Source: GCA-2737725 sp033763995 (GTDB lineage: Bacteria > Pseudomonadota > Alphaproteobacteria > Rhodospirillales > Rhodospirillaceae). From it: a stretch of DNA of 64,000 nucleotides. The notes beneath the pieces were generated by a model that was not told the origin of the DNA, ran no database searches, and worked only from the letters and a program-made list of their open reading frames with translations. Position numbers and translations under genes: made by a program. Shown here piece by piece: positions 54,582 to 62,906 of the stretch. The stretch is taken from assembly GCA_033763995.1 (NCBI GenBank), contig JANRJL010000009.1:1-64000 (forward strand), in the 5' to 3' direction. The first letter of the stretch is position 1, and every line of letters starts with the position of its first letter.

Positions 54582-56261
54582 TCACGGCGCTGCTCCGTCA
54601 TCCTGAAAGCCGTTGGTGATCGGATAGCGGTAGTCGCGTCCGAAGGCGAGGTGCGTGATCTTCACGCCGGGCGGCGCTTGGCGGCGCTTGTACTCGGCGG
54701 TCTTGAGCATCTTGTAGACGCGGCGCACGGTGGCGAGGTCGTGGCCGCGCGCGGCGACCTCGGCCACGCCCGCCTCGTCCTCGATCAAGCCATGCAAAAT
54801 GGCGTCGAGCACGTCATAGGGCGGCAGCGTGTCCTGGTCTTTCTGGTTGGGCTTCAGTTCCGCCGTGGGCGGCTTGGTGATGACATTCTCGGGCATCACC
54901 GGGCCCGCCGGGCCCAAGGCACCCTCGGGCTTGTGAGCATTGCGCCATTTGCTGAGCGCAAACACGGTGGTCTTGTAAACGTCCTTGATGACGGCGTAGC
55001 CGCCGCACATGTCGCCGTAGAGCGTGGCGTAGCCGGTGGACATCTCGCTTTTGTTGCCGGTGGACAGCACCATCTTGCCGAACTTGTTGGACAACGCCAT
55101 CAGCGCCATGCCGCGCGCGCGCGACTGCAAGTTTTCCTCGGTGATGTCGGGCTTGGCCCCGGCGAACAGCGGACCCAACATATTTTCGTAGGCCTTCATG
55201 GCCGGGCCGATGTCGATGGTGTCAAGCCGCACACCCAGCAGCTTGGCCACGGCGGCGGCATCGTCCAGGCTTTCCCGGCTGGTGTAGGGCGAGGGCATCA
55301 TCACGCAGTGCACCTTGTCGGGGCCCAGGGCGTCGGCGGCGATGGCGGCGCAAAGCGCGCTGTCAATGCCGCCCGAGAGACCCAGCACCACGCCGGGGAA
55401 TTTGTTTTTGCGCACGTAGTCGCCCAAGCCCAGCATCAGCGCGCGGTAAATGTTCTCCATGCGCGTCAGGGGCTTGGCGGGTGCGACAGGCGCGCAGGCC
55501 CAACCCTTGGCGCCCTTGGTCCAGGTTGTCATCGTCAGCGCCGGCGTCCAGGCGGGCATTTGCACCGCGAGGCCGCGGTCGGCATTGAGCGCGAAAGACG
55601 CGCCGTCAAACACCAGATCGTCCTGGCCGGAAACTTGGTTCACATAGATCAGCGGCAGCTTGGTTTCGCCGACACGGGCCACCGCATGGTTGAGCCGCAC
55701 GTCGGGCTTTTCGACGTCAAAGGGCGAGCCATTGGGCACGATCAGCATTTCCGCGCCCGATTCCATCAGCGTCTCGGCGATGTCGTCGAACCACATGTCC
55801 TCGCAGATCATGAGGCCCAGGCGGATGCCGCGCACGACGATGGGTCCCGGCGCCGGGCCCGAGGCGAACACGCGCTTTTCGTCGAACACGCCGTAGTTGG
55901 GCAGATGGTGCTTGAAGCGCACGGCGGCGACGATGCCGCCATCGAGCACGAGGCCGGCGTTGAAGGTGCGCTCGGCGTCCTTGCCTTCGCCGCGCCAGGG
56001 CGCGCCGACGATCATCGCGGGGCCGTTGTCGGCGGTATCCTTGGCCAGATCGTGCGCGGCCTTGGCCACGGCATCCAGGAACGCGGGGCGATAGACCAAG
56101 TCCTCCGGCGGATAGCCGGAGATCGAAAGCTCGGGGAACACCACCAGGTCGGCCTTGGCCTTGGCGGCTTCCGCGCGCGCAGCCCGGATCAGCGCCGTGT
56201 TACCGGCGATGTCCCCAACCGTGGGGTCGATCTGAGCGAGGGCGATGGTGAGCGTGGACAA
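54582..56261 (-). CDS. nadE: Glutamine-dependent NAD+ synthetase
   Basis: 559 residues. N-terminal glutaminase of nitrilase type: Glu in VVFPELSISGYPPEDL, Lys in FKHHLPNYGVFDEKRVF and Cys in LGLMICEDMWFDD. C-terminal synthetase with PP-loop LGLSGGIDSALCAAIA and TGNKSEMSTGYATLYGD. TTG 56261 with AGGA six bases upstream gives the usual N terminus (STLTIALAQIDPTVGD); a GTG at 56285 adds eight residues. Confidence 0.94.
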   Translation of the reverse strand: MSTLTIALAQIDPTVGDIAGNTALIRAARAEAAKAKADLVVFPELSISGYPPEDLVYRPAFLDAVAKAAHDLAKDTADNGPAMIVGAPWRGEGKDAERTFNAGLVLDGGIVAAVRFKHHLPNYGVFDEKRVFASGPAPGPIVVRGIRLGLMICEDMWFDDIAETLMESGAEMLIVPNGSPFDVEKPDVRLNHAVARVGETKLPLIYVNQVSGQDDLVFDGASFALNADRGLAVQMPAWTPALTMTTWTKGAKGWACAPVAPAKPLTRMENIYRALMLGLGDYVRKNKFPGVVLGLSGGIDSALCAAIAADALGPDKVHCVMMPSPYTSRESLDDAAAVAKLLGVRLDTIDIGPAMKAYENMLGPLFAGAKPDITEENLQSRARGMALMALSNKFGKMVLSTGNKSEMSTGYATLYGDMCGGYAVIKDVYKTTVFALSKWRNAHKPEGALGPAGPVMPENVITKPPTAELKPNQKDQDTLPPYDVLDAILHGLIEDEAGVAEVAARGHDLATVRRVYKMLKTAEYKRRQAPPGVKITHLAFGRDYRYPITNGFQDDGAAP

Positions 56262-56315
56262 GATACGTCCTGAACAATGAGTCACCCGGACCAGCCGGGT
56301 GACGACGGAGAGAAG

Positions 56316-57719
56316 TTATTGCGCGGCGGCGATCTGTTGCTCCTTGCGCGATTGCAGCAGCCGCGCGCGTTCGTCCTTCAGCATTTCGGCGACAAGGAAG
56401 GCCAGTTCCAAGGCTTGGCTGGCGTTCAAACGCGGGTCGCAGTGGGTGTGGTAACGGTCGCCGAGTCTGGCTTCCGTGATGGCCTGGGCGCCGCCGACGC
56501 ATTCGGTGACGTCCTTGCCGGTGAGTTCGAAATGCACGCCGCCGGCATGGCTACCCTCGGCGCGGTGCACGCCGAAGAAGGCCTTGGTCTCGGCCAGGAT
56601 GCGGTCGAACTGGCGGGTCTTGTAGCCGGTGTTGCTCTTCATGGTGTTGGCGTGCATCGGATCGCACACCCAGACCACGTTGCGGCCCTCGCGCTTGGCG
56701 GCGCGGATCAGCGCCGGCAGGTTGTCCGACAGCTTCTCGGCCCCCATGCGGGTGATCAGCGTCAGGCGCCCCGGCTCGTTGCCCGGGTTGAGCGCGTCGC
56801 ACAGCGCCAGCAACTCGTCGGGCTTCACCGTCGGGCCGATCTTGATGCCGATGGGGTTGTTGATGCCCCGGAAGTATTCGATGTGGGCGCCGTCCAGTTG
56901 GCGCGTGCGCTCGCCGATCCACACGAAGTGCGCCGAGCAGGCGTACCATTGGCCCGTGGTGCTATCGATGCGCGTGAGCGCCTCCTCGTAAGGCAGCAGC
57001 AGCGCCTCGTGCGAGGTGTAGAACTCCGTCTCGCGGATCTGCGGCACGGTGTCGCCCGTGAGGCCGCAGGCTTCCATGAAGGCCAGCGTTTCCTGGATGC
57101 GATCGGCGAAACGGCGATACTTCTCGATCTGCACTTCGTCCTTGACGAAGCCCAGCGTCCACTGATGGACCTTGTGCAGGTCGGCGTAGCCGCCCTGCGC
57201 GAAGGCGCGCAGCAGGTTCAGCGTGGCGGCCGACTGGTTGTAGGCCTGCACCATGCGCGCGGGGTCGGGGCGGCGCGCGTCGGGCGTGAACTCCATGCCG
57301 TTGACGTTGTCGCCCCGGTACGAGGGCAACTCGACGCCGTCGACGGTTTCCGTGGGCGCCGAACGCGGCTTGGCGAACTGCCCGGCCAGGCGGCCCAACT
57401 TCACGATCGGCATGGCGGCGCCGAAGGTCAGCACCACGGCCATTTGCAGCAGCACGCGGAAGGTGTCGCGGATGTTGTCGGGATGGAACTCGGCGAAGCT
57501 CTCGGCGCAGTCGCCGCCCTGCAGCAGAAATGCGTTGCCCTCGGCGACGCGGGCGAGCCCGGCCTTCAGGCGGCGCGCTTCGCCCGCGAACACCAGCGGC
57601 GGATAGCCGCGCAGGGTTTTCTCGGCGGCCTCCAGCGCGGCCTTGTCCGGATACTCCGGGACCTGCTGGATCGGCTTCGCTCGCCAACTATCGCGGTTCC
57701 ACTTCAACGCCGTGGCCAT
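56316..57719 (-). CDS. aroG: Class II 3-deoxy-7-phosphoheptulonate synthase (DAHP synthase)
   Basis: First step of the shikimate pathway. 467 residues from the ATG giving MATALKWNRDSWR, with GGAAGGG upstream; an in-frame extension of 33 residues is discarded. Plant-like class II signatures: QGGDCAESFAEF, FGAAMPIVKLGRLAGQFAKPRS, FEAGLTG-type CGLTGD, and WVCDPMHANTMKSNTG. Upstream 390 bases contain no gene. Confidence 0.95.
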   Translation of the reverse strand: MATALKWNRDSWRAKPIQQVPEYPDKAALEAAEKTLRGYPPLVFAGEARRLKAGLARVAEGNAFLLQGGDCAESFAEFHPDNIRDTFRVLLQMAVVLTFGAAMPIVKLGRLAGQFAKPRSAPTETVDGVELPSYRGDNVNGMEFTPDARRPDPARMVQAYNQSAATLNLLRAFAQGGYADLHKVHQWTLGFVKDEVQIEKYRRFADRIQETLAFMEACGLTGDTVPQIRETEFYTSHEALLLPYEEALTRIDSTTGQWYACSAHFVWIGERTRQLDGAHIEYFRGINNPIGIKIGPTVKPDELLALCDALNPGNEPGRLTLITRMGAEKLSDNLPALIRAAKREGRNVVWVCDPMHANTMKSNTGYKTRQFDRILAETKAFFGVHRAEGSHAGGVHFELTGKDVTECVGGAQAITEARLGDRYHTHCDPRLNASQALELAFLVAEMLKDERARLLQSRKEQQIAAAQ

Positions 57720-58088
57720 CACAAACCCTTCCGTCGCCCCCAAAAAACCGGGGCAAAATTTGAGGCGGTGATATAGCCGCTGGAGCCCATAAACGCCAGC
57801 CGCACCGCCCATCGCCATCCATGGCCGGGCACACGGAGCGGCTGAAAAACCGCCCCAAGGCCTGCTCGCCTGTTCCGCCTGTTATTTCAGGAAGGGTTCC
57901 TTAAATAACAGGCACTTAGGCGAGTCGGTTTTCGCCCATTGGTTGAAAACCGCGCCAGCCGCTGAGAACCCGCCTGTTTGGGCGAGTCACCGGCGACCAG
58001 GACGAATGATAGCATATTCGCGGGTCCTGGGCGCGCCCGCGCGTGAGGGACGCGAACCGGGCGGGCGCAAAAAAGCGCGGCTTGAATG
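57720..58088. other. Non-coding gap between aroG and PemIK genes
   Basis: About 370 bases without a gene. It contains the second CCTGTTATTT element, a CGGTTTT/AAAACCG hairpin (57927-57954), and repeated short words GGCGAGTC (57920 and 57982). The aroG promoter should lie at the left end. Nothing else is recognisable. Confidence 0.6.
57868..57913 (+). repeat. CCTGTTATTT palindromic element, copy 2
   Basis: GCCTGTTCCGCCTGTTATTT, an AGGAAGGGTTCCTT loop, and AAATAACAGGC. Ten-pair stem. Nearly the same as copy 1 near 45.5 kb; changes lie mostly in the loop, and the AAGG/CCTT pair there adds a small inner stem. Not at a gene end. Confidence 0.7.
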
Positions 58089-58119
58089 ATACGTATTGAA
58101 TACGTATTCTATACGTATG
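58089..58119 (+). promoter_or_regulatory. Three phased ATACGTATT repeats at the PemI promoter
   Basis: ATACGTATT occurs at 58089 and 58100 and ATACGTATG at 58111: three palindromic TACGTA cores spaced exactly 11 bases, one helical turn. The third contains the probable antitoxin ATG. This suits an autoregulating antitoxin that binds cooperatively to one DNA face. Confidence 0.7.
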
Positions 58120-58368
58120 CGCAAGAAAATGAAAAAGCTCACCATTACCGTCACCCCCGAGGTCTATCGCGGCCTGCGCAAGAAGATCGGCCCGGGCAAG
58201 ATCAGCAGCTTCATCGACCGGCTGGCGCGGCCTCATGTGTTGCCGCCGCTCAGCCCTGCGGCGCTAGAGGCCGCTTACCGCGAGATGGCGGCCGATGAGT
58301 TGGCCGAGGCGGAAGCGAATGAATGGGCGGACGGTACGGCCGGTAGCGCCCTAGATCAATCCGACTGA
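58117..58368 (+). CDS. Probable antitoxin of the PemK/MazF pair
   Basis: 83 residues from ATG 58117 (a second ATG is 12 bases later; a TTG at 58096 inside the operator is rejected). Basic start RKKMKKLTITVTPEVYRGLRKKIGPGK (core LTITVTPEVYRGL) resembles a ribbon-helix-helix DNA-binding strand, then a helical, acidic C-terminal half (EMAADELAEAEANEWADG) that would bind the toxin. Two bases separate it from the toxin gene. Confidence 0.82.
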   Translation: MRKKMKKLTITVTPEVYRGLRKKIGPGKISSFIDRLARPHVLPPLSPAALEAAYREMAADELAEAEANEWADGTAGSALDQSD

Positions 58369-58370
58369 CG

Positions 58371-58703
58371 ATGCTGCGGGGCGAAGTTTGGTGGATCGAA
58401 TTCCCTCAAGCTCGCGGCGGCGAGATCCAAAAGACGCGCCCGGCCATCATCGTCAGCAACGACTCGTTCAATCGCACGATGAATCGCGTTCAGGTCGTGC
58501 CGGTCACCAGCAACACGAAAAAGCTATATCCAGGCGAGGCCTTGGTGACGATTGGAGATCGAACTTCGAAAGCCTTGGTGAACCAAATCGCAACCGTCAC
58601 CAAGGAAAGGGTTCAAAATCGTATCGGCGCCGTCTCAACGGAAGAACTCGCGGCCGTGGAAAAAGCTATTGTCTATCAACTGGCCCTCGAAGGCGGCACC
58701 TAA
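58371..58703 (+). CDS. PemK/MazF-family endoribonuclease toxin
   Basis: 110 residues. MLRGEVWWIEFPQARGGEIQKTRPAIIVSND (core RGEVWWIEF, KTRPAIIVSND), VQVVPVTSNTKKLYPGE and QIATVTKERV match MazF/PemK. The Arg in TRP and Ser/Thr of VTS form the RNA-cleaving site in relatives. Expected to cut mRNA when antitoxin is degraded. Followed at once by a remnant of the gor 3' end. Confidence 0.9.
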   Translation: MLRGEVWWIEFPQARGGEIQKTRPAIIVSNDSFNRTMNRVQVVPVTSNTKKLYPGEALVTIGDRTSKALVNQIATVTKERVQNRIGAVSTEELAAVEKAIVYQLALEGGT

Positions 58704-58755
58704 CTACCCCTTCTCTCCCCCCGGCGTCGGCAGGCTCACGGGCTCGCGCAGGGTG
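58704..58755 (-). pseudogene. Remnant of a gor 3' end
   Basis: On the minus strand this encodes TLREPVSLPTPGGEKG and TAG. The intact gor ends TLREPVSTPTPGGEKA, so 14 of 16 residues agree, and 45 of 52 bases match positions 59732-59783. It is thus a direct repeat about 1 kb away, with VapBC between. Upstream similarity stops abruptly. Confidence 0.8.
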
Positions 58756-58774
58756 TGGCCCAGCAATGGCAGCC

Positions 58775-59188
58775 TTAGGGCGACAGCACCTCAAGCTTGA
58801 GGCGGCGCGCCGTGACCGCCAAAGCCGCATCGCAGGTCGCAAGCGGAATCTTCCGGCGCATGGCGAGTTCGAGATAAGCGGCGTCATAAATCGTCAAATC
58901 ATGATCGACCGACAGTTCTCGCGTCGCATCCCAGGCGTGGATGTCGGTCTCGGCATCGATGATAATGGGCAGGTCTCCCAGCCGCCTGAGGCAATTCCGC
59001 TCGTGAGCCTCGGTGCAGCGTTTGCGCCGCACGGCCGTCCTCAGCATGTTGGCGACCTCGAGTTTCCACAACGAGGGCACCACGGCCCCGTCGTCCGTCA
59101 CCTGCGTCAAGACGCGATCGGACATCGCCGATTTTTCGTCGGCGAAAAACCACGTGATCGCCATGGAGGCATCAAGCACCAAGCTCAC
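58775..59188 (-). CDS. vapC: VapC-type PIN-domain ribonuclease toxin
   Basis: 137 residues. PIN acidic residues: Asp in LVLDASMAITWFF (preceded by VLD), Glu in PSLWKLEVANML, Asp in LTIYDAAYLELA and Asp in PLATCDAALA. All four metal ligands are present. ATG abuts the AbrB antitoxin stop. VapC toxins cut tRNA or rRNA. Confidence 0.92.
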   Translation of the reverse strand: MSLVLDASMAITWFFADEKSAMSDRVLTQVTDDGAVVPSLWKLEVANMLRTAVRRKRCTEAHERNCLRRLGDLPIIIDAETDIHAWDATRELSVDHDLTIYDAAYLELAMRRKIPLATCDAALAVTARRLKLEVLSP

Positions 59189-59446
59189 TTAACGCCGGCC
59201 TTCATTACGCAGGTCTTGAATGGTGACGTCGCCGAGCGAGAATTTCTTGCCGTCGCGGCGAATGTCCTGGGCCGCTTTTTTCGCCCGGGCGCGTGCTTGG
59301 GTCTCGGGGCGGCGGACCACAAGGTCGCCGTCCTTCATCTCGATCTCGACCTGCTCGCCGTCGCTCAAGCCGGAAGCATCGGCGAGATCGTAGGGAACCC
59401 GGATCGCCAGGTTCTTGCCCCACTTTCCGACCTTCACGCGCGTCAT
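59189..59446 (-). CDS. vapB: AbrB/MazE-type antitoxin of VapC (VapB)
   Basis: 85 residues. VKVGKWGKNLAIRVPYDLADASGLSDGEQVEI is the AbrB swapped-hairpin domain (core GKWGKNLAIRVP), followed by a basic helix (ARARAKKAAQDIRRDGKKF) that should mask the toxin. ATG 59446 is preferred; an upstream start 27 codons earlier would begin inside a palindromic repeat. Confidence 0.88.
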   Translation of the reverse strand: MTRVKVGKWGKNLAIRVPYDLADASGLSDGEQVEIEMKDGDLVVRRPETQARARAKKAAQDIRRDGKKFSLGDVTIQDLRNEGRR

Positions 59447-59510
59447 GGCCTGCACCACTAGAGTCAAACTCAATCGAACCGAATCACATAGCCTCAGTAA
59501 CTCGTTCTTT

Positions 59511-59562
59511 TTGGTCGCATTTCCCACGCCAAGCGGAAGGCCACTTCTCGGGGAAATGCTCG
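59511..59562 (+). repeat. TTGGTCGC palindromic repeat, short form (vapB side)
   Basis: GCATTTCCC / GGGGAAATGC outer stem, inner AAGCGG-AAGG-CCACTT with one mismatch. Nearly the same as the copy 170 bases to the right (differing at one or two positions over the shared 50), forming a direct repeat pair. It lies upstream of the vapBC operon. Confidence 0.85.
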
Positions 59563-59565
59563 TGT

Positions 59566-59595
59566 GTCATGGGATATCCTGACATATCCCATGAC
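59566..59595. promoter_or_regulatory. Perfect 12-bp palindrome upstream of vapBC
   Basis: GTCATGGGATAT - CCTGAC - ATATCCCATGAC, twelve uninterrupted pairs. No T tract follows, so it is not a clear terminator. As a symmetric site 120 bases before vapB it may be an operator, or part of a small repeat. The remaining bases to 59680 show no other structure. Confidence 0.5.
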
Positions 59596-59680
59596 GGATG
59601 GCTAGGGCAAGAATGGATTTCGCCGCCGAAGCAGCCCTGATCTGCCCAGCGCCATATCAATATTTATCTGCGATTCTTTA

Positions 59681-59732
59681 TTGGTCGCATTTCCCACGCC
59701 AAGTGGAAGGCCACTTCTCGGGGAAATGCTCT
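59681..59732 (+). repeat. TTGGTCGC palindromic repeat, short form (gor side)
   Basis: GCATTTCCC / GGGGAAATGC outer stem and a perfect inner AAGTGG-AAGG-CCACTT. Its last bases, CTCT, abut the gor stop codon (TAA on the minus strand), the same arrangement as next to purB. Best-paired copy of the family. Confidence 0.87.
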
Positions 59733-61105
59733 TACGCCTTCTCGCCCCCCGGCGTGGGCGTGCTCACCGGCTCGCGCAGGGTGACGAACTCTTCCGCCGC
59801 GGTGGGGTGGATGCCCACGGTGGCGTCGAACTGGGCCTTGGTGGCACCGGCTTTCAGCGCCACGGCGAGGCCCTGGATGATCTCGGGCGCGTCGTCGCCC
59901 ACCATGTGGCAGCCGAGCACCCGGTCGGTTTTTTTGTCGACCACCAGCTTCATCAGGGTGCGTTGATCGCGACCCGAGAGCGTGTGGATCATGGGCCGGA
60001 AGGATGTGCGGAACACCTGCACATCGTGCGTCTTTCGCGCCTCCTCCTCCGACAGGCCCACCACGCCCGCGGGCGGCTGGCTGAACACCGCCGAGGCGAC
60101 GTTGGTGTAGTCCATGGCCATGGGCGTGGCGTTGAACTGCGTCTCGGCGAACATGCGGCCTTCGTTGATGGCCACCGGCGTCAGGTTGATGCGGTCGGTC
60201 ACGTCGCCCAGCGCGAAAATATGCGGCACGGACGTGCGGCTGTAAGCGTCCACCGCCACGGCGCCCTTGTCGTTCAACTTCACGCCCGCTTCGGCCAGGC
60301 CCAGCCCCGCCGTGTTGGGCGCCCTGCCCGTGGCGCACATAACGGCATCGGCCGCGAGCAACTCGCCGTTATCGAGCGTGACGCCGAATCCCGAGGACTT
60401 CGTCACGGCCACGATCTTGCGGCCAGCGTGTATCTTGATGCCCTTTTTGGTCAGCTCGGCCTGTAGGTGCGCGCGCACGTCGCCATCGAAGCCGCGCAGC
60501 ACCTGATCGGCGCGGATCACCAGATGCACCTCGCTGCCCAGCGCGCGGAAGATGCCCGCGAACTCCACCGCGATGTAGCCGCCGCCGAAAATGACGATGC
60601 GTTGCGGCCGCGCCTTGAGGTCCAGGGCCTCGTTGGAGGTGATCATGTGTTCGCGGCCCGGAATGTCGGGCACCACCGGCCAGCCGCCGGTGGCGACGAG
60701 AATTTTCTCGGCCGTCAGGCGCTTGCCGTTCACCTCGACCGTGTGCGCGTCCGCCAGCACGCCGCGCGCGGCGATGAGTGTGTTGCCCGCGCCCGCGAGC
60801 ATGGTCTTGTAGGCCGTTTCGAGCCGGTCCAGTTCCTTGTCCTTGGCGGCGATGAGCGCGGGCCAATCGTGGCGCGCCATGTCGACGGTCCAGCCGAAGC
60901 CGCGCGCGTCCTCCATGACCTCGCCGAAGTGCGCGCCGATGACGAGCAGCTTCTTGGGCACGCAGCCCCTCATCACGCAGGTGCCGCCGACGCGGCTTGA
61001 TTCGATCACCGCCACCTTGGCGCCGTACTTGCCCGCCATGCGGCTGGCGCGCACGCCGCCGGAGCCGGCGCCGAGGGTGATGAGGTCGTAATCGAAACGG
61101 GGCAT
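59732..61105 (-). CDS. gor: Glutathione-disulfide reductase
   Basis: 457 residues, FAD/NADPH-dependent reductase that regenerates glutathione. FAD motif ITLGAGSGGVRASRMA, redox disulfide in GGTCVMRGCVPKK, NADPH domain FGGGYIAVEFAGIFRALGSEVHLV (core GGGYIAVEF), C-terminal catalytic HPTAAEEFVTLREP. Its 3' end is duplicated near 58.7 kb and a palindromic repeat touches its stop codon. Context: grxC and grxD elsewhere in the window use its product. Confidence 0.95.
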   Translation of the reverse strand: MPRFDYDLITLGAGSGGVRASRMAGKYGAKVAVIESSRVGGTCVMRGCVPKKLLVIGAHFGEVMEDARGFGWTVDMARHDWPALIAAKDKELDRLETAYKTMLAGAGNTLIAARGVLADAHTVEVNGKRLTAEKILVATGGWPVVPDIPGREHMITSNEALDLKARPQRIVIFGGGYIAVEFAGIFRALGSEVHLVIRADQVLRGFDGDVRAHLQAELTKKGIKIHAGRKIVAVTKSSGFGVTLDNGELLAADAVMCATGRAPNTAGLGLAEAGVKLNDKGAVAVDAYSRTSVPHIFALGDVTDRINLTPVAINEGRMFAETQFNATPMAMDYTNVASAVFSQPPAGVVGLSEEEARKTHDVQVFRTSFRPMIHTLSGRDQRTLMKLVVDKKTDRVLGCHMVGDDAPEIIQGLAVALKAGATKAQFDATVGIHPTAAEEFVTLREPVSTPTPGGEKA

Positions 61106-61175
61106 GGGTAGAAATCCTTAGTGACGCTCGCGAGCTATCTATGGGTTGCGACCTTAGATCACAATCCTTGTTGTC

Positions 61176-61263
61176 GTCCCCGCGAAAGCGGGGACCCAAC
61201 TGTTTGTTTCCTAACGTCTATCAACGCGACCAAAGAAAGCTGGATTCCCGCGTACGCGGGAAT
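61176..61263. repeat. CCCGCGAAAGCGGG-type palindrome pair
   Basis: GTCCCCGCGAAAGCGGGGAC and, 48 bases on, ATTCCCGCGTACGCGGGAAT: two hairpins of about 8-10 pairs in opposite orientation. This is a dispersed repeat type frequent in alphaproteobacteria. It lies between divergent gor and the TPR gene. Confidence 0.85.
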
Positions 61264-61341
61264 GACAAGGGTGTGAAGCGTCCATTCCCTGGCCTCCTCA
61301 ATGTCGCTAAGATGACTGCCCCGCAAGGCATGAGGCCGACC

Positions 61342-62889
61342 ATGACACGCATCGCACGCACCACGTTTCTCGCCGTATGTCTCTCCGCCACCGCGCCGCT
61401 GGCCTTGGCCCAAGCGCCTAATATGGGCGTGATCCAATTTCCCACGTCGGCCAACGCCAAGGCCCAGCCGCATTTCGAGACCGGCCTGAAGGCCATGTAC
61501 AACTTCGAGTTCGACGTGGCGCTGGAAGCCTTCCGCGCGGCCGGCAAGGCCGACCCCGACTTCGAACTGGCCGCCTGGGGCGAGGCCATGGCGCTCAATC
61601 ATCCGCTGTGGTCCGAGCAGGACCAGCCCGGCGCCATCAAGGCGCTGGCGCGCATCGCCCCCACGGCCGCCCAGCGCGCGGCCAAGACGCCCGAGGGCAA
61701 GGAGCGCGGGCTGATGGAAGCGGTCGACGCGCTCTACAGCGGCGGCGACAAAACCGCGCGCGATGCGGCCTACGAGGCGGCCATGCGGGCGCTGTCGGCC
61801 ACGTACCCCGACGACAACGAGATCAAGGTGCTGCATGCGCTGTCAATCTTGGGCACGACGCGGCCCGGCGAGGGCGGCTTCCGCAAGCAAATGCAGGCGG
61901 GCGCCATCGCGTCCGAGGTGTTGCGCGCAAATCCGCAACATCCCGGCGCGGCGCACTATGTGATTCACGCCTTCGACGACCCCGAGCACGCGCCGCTGGC
62001 CCTGTGGGCGGCCAAGACCTTCGCCGAGATCGCGCCCGATGCGCCCCACGCGCTGCACATGCCCTCGCATATTTATGTGCAGATGGGCATGTGGGAGGGC
62101 GTGGTCGCGTCCAACAATAAGGCTTTTATGGCGGCCGACGCGCTGGCCAAGCGGCTGAACATTCCGCGCGGCAAGGAAGATTTCCACGCGCTGTCGTGGG
62201 AGCTTTACGGCAACTTGCAGCTGGGCAACATCGACGCCGCGCGCAAGAACCTCGCCACCGCCTACGCCGTGGCCAAGATCGACGGCAGCGACAAAGTGCT
62301 GGACGGGATTGCCTCCATGGAGGCGCGCTTCGCCATGGAGACCGAGTTGTGGGCCGAGGCCCCGAGCCTCGCCGACGCCAAGGGCGAGCACCAGCACGAA
62401 ACTTCCGGGCCACACATGATGCACGCCTACGACAACAACGCCCAAGTAAAGTTCGCCGCGGGCTTCGCGGCGGCGAAACTGGGCCGCGTCGCCGAGGCCG
62501 AGACCGCCATGGCAACGTTGACGGCGGGGCGCGAGAAAATGACGGGCCCCAGCGGCCCCAACTATCGCGGCAAGGTGCTGGCGGTGTACGTGGCCGAGCT
62601 AGGTGCGGCTATTGCGGTCGCGAACAAGGACACGGCAGGGGCTGAAGCCCTGCTGAAAGAGGCCACCGCGCTGGAGGCGCAGCTTGATCCGCCCTCGGGC
62701 CCGCCGGAAGTCATGAAGCCGTCGTTCGAGATCTACGGCGAATTCCTGCTGGCCCAAGGCCGCGCCAAGGAAGCCGCCCAACAATTCGAAAAGGGCCTGC
62801 TGCGCACGCCCAACCGCGCGCTGGCGGTGCGTGGGCTCGCCAAGGCGCGGGCCATGCAGGCCCAGGCGGAGACGCTAAAGCGGGGGTAG
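61342..62889 (+). CDS. Exported TPR-containing protein
   Basis: 515 residues with signal peptide (about 1-26, ending ALAQA). Residues around 40-110, 290-340 and 440-500 are TPR-like helix pairs (FEVDVALEAFRAAGKADPDF-like FDVALEAFRAAGKADP; FEKGLLRTPNRALAVRGLAKA). The middle has the repeated pattern HPGAAHYVIHAFDDPEHA and ALHMPSHIYVQMGMWE, conserved in a family of periplasmic hypothetical proteins. Function unknown. ATG 61342 has GAGG six bases upstream; ATG 61330 is too near its ribosome site. Confidence 0.8.
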   Translation: MTRIARTTFLAVCLSATAPLALAQAPNMGVIQFPTSANAKAQPHFETGLKAMYNFEFDVALEAFRAAGKADPDFELAAWGEAMALNHPLWSEQDQPGAIKALARIAPTAAQRAAKTPEGKERGLMEAVDALYSGGDKTARDAAYEAAMRALSATYPDDNEIKVLHALSILGTTRPGEGGFRKQMQAGAIASEVLRANPQHPGAAHYVIHAFDDPEHAPLALWAAKTFAEIAPDAPHALHMPSHIYVQMGMWEGVVASNNKAFMAADALAKRLNIPRGKEDFHALSWELYGNLQLGNIDAARKNLATAYAVAKIDGSDKVLDGIASMEARFAMETELWAEAPSLADAKGEHQHETSGPHMMHAYDNNAQVKFAAGFAAAKLGRVAEAETAMATLTAGREKMTGPSGPNYRGKVLAVYVAELGAAIAVANKDTAGAEALLKEATALEAQLDPPSGPPEVMKPSFEIYGEFLLAQGRAKEAAQQFEKGLLRTPNRALAVRGLAKARAMQAQAETLKRG

Positions 62890-62906
62890 GGGGTCGCGCT
62901 CTTTTT

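Noticed and set aside
58089..58119. Phased repeats as a replication iteron or CRISPR-like array
   Set aside because: Only three 9-base units, at a toxin-antitoxin promoter, with no replication gene or spacers; an operator explains them better.
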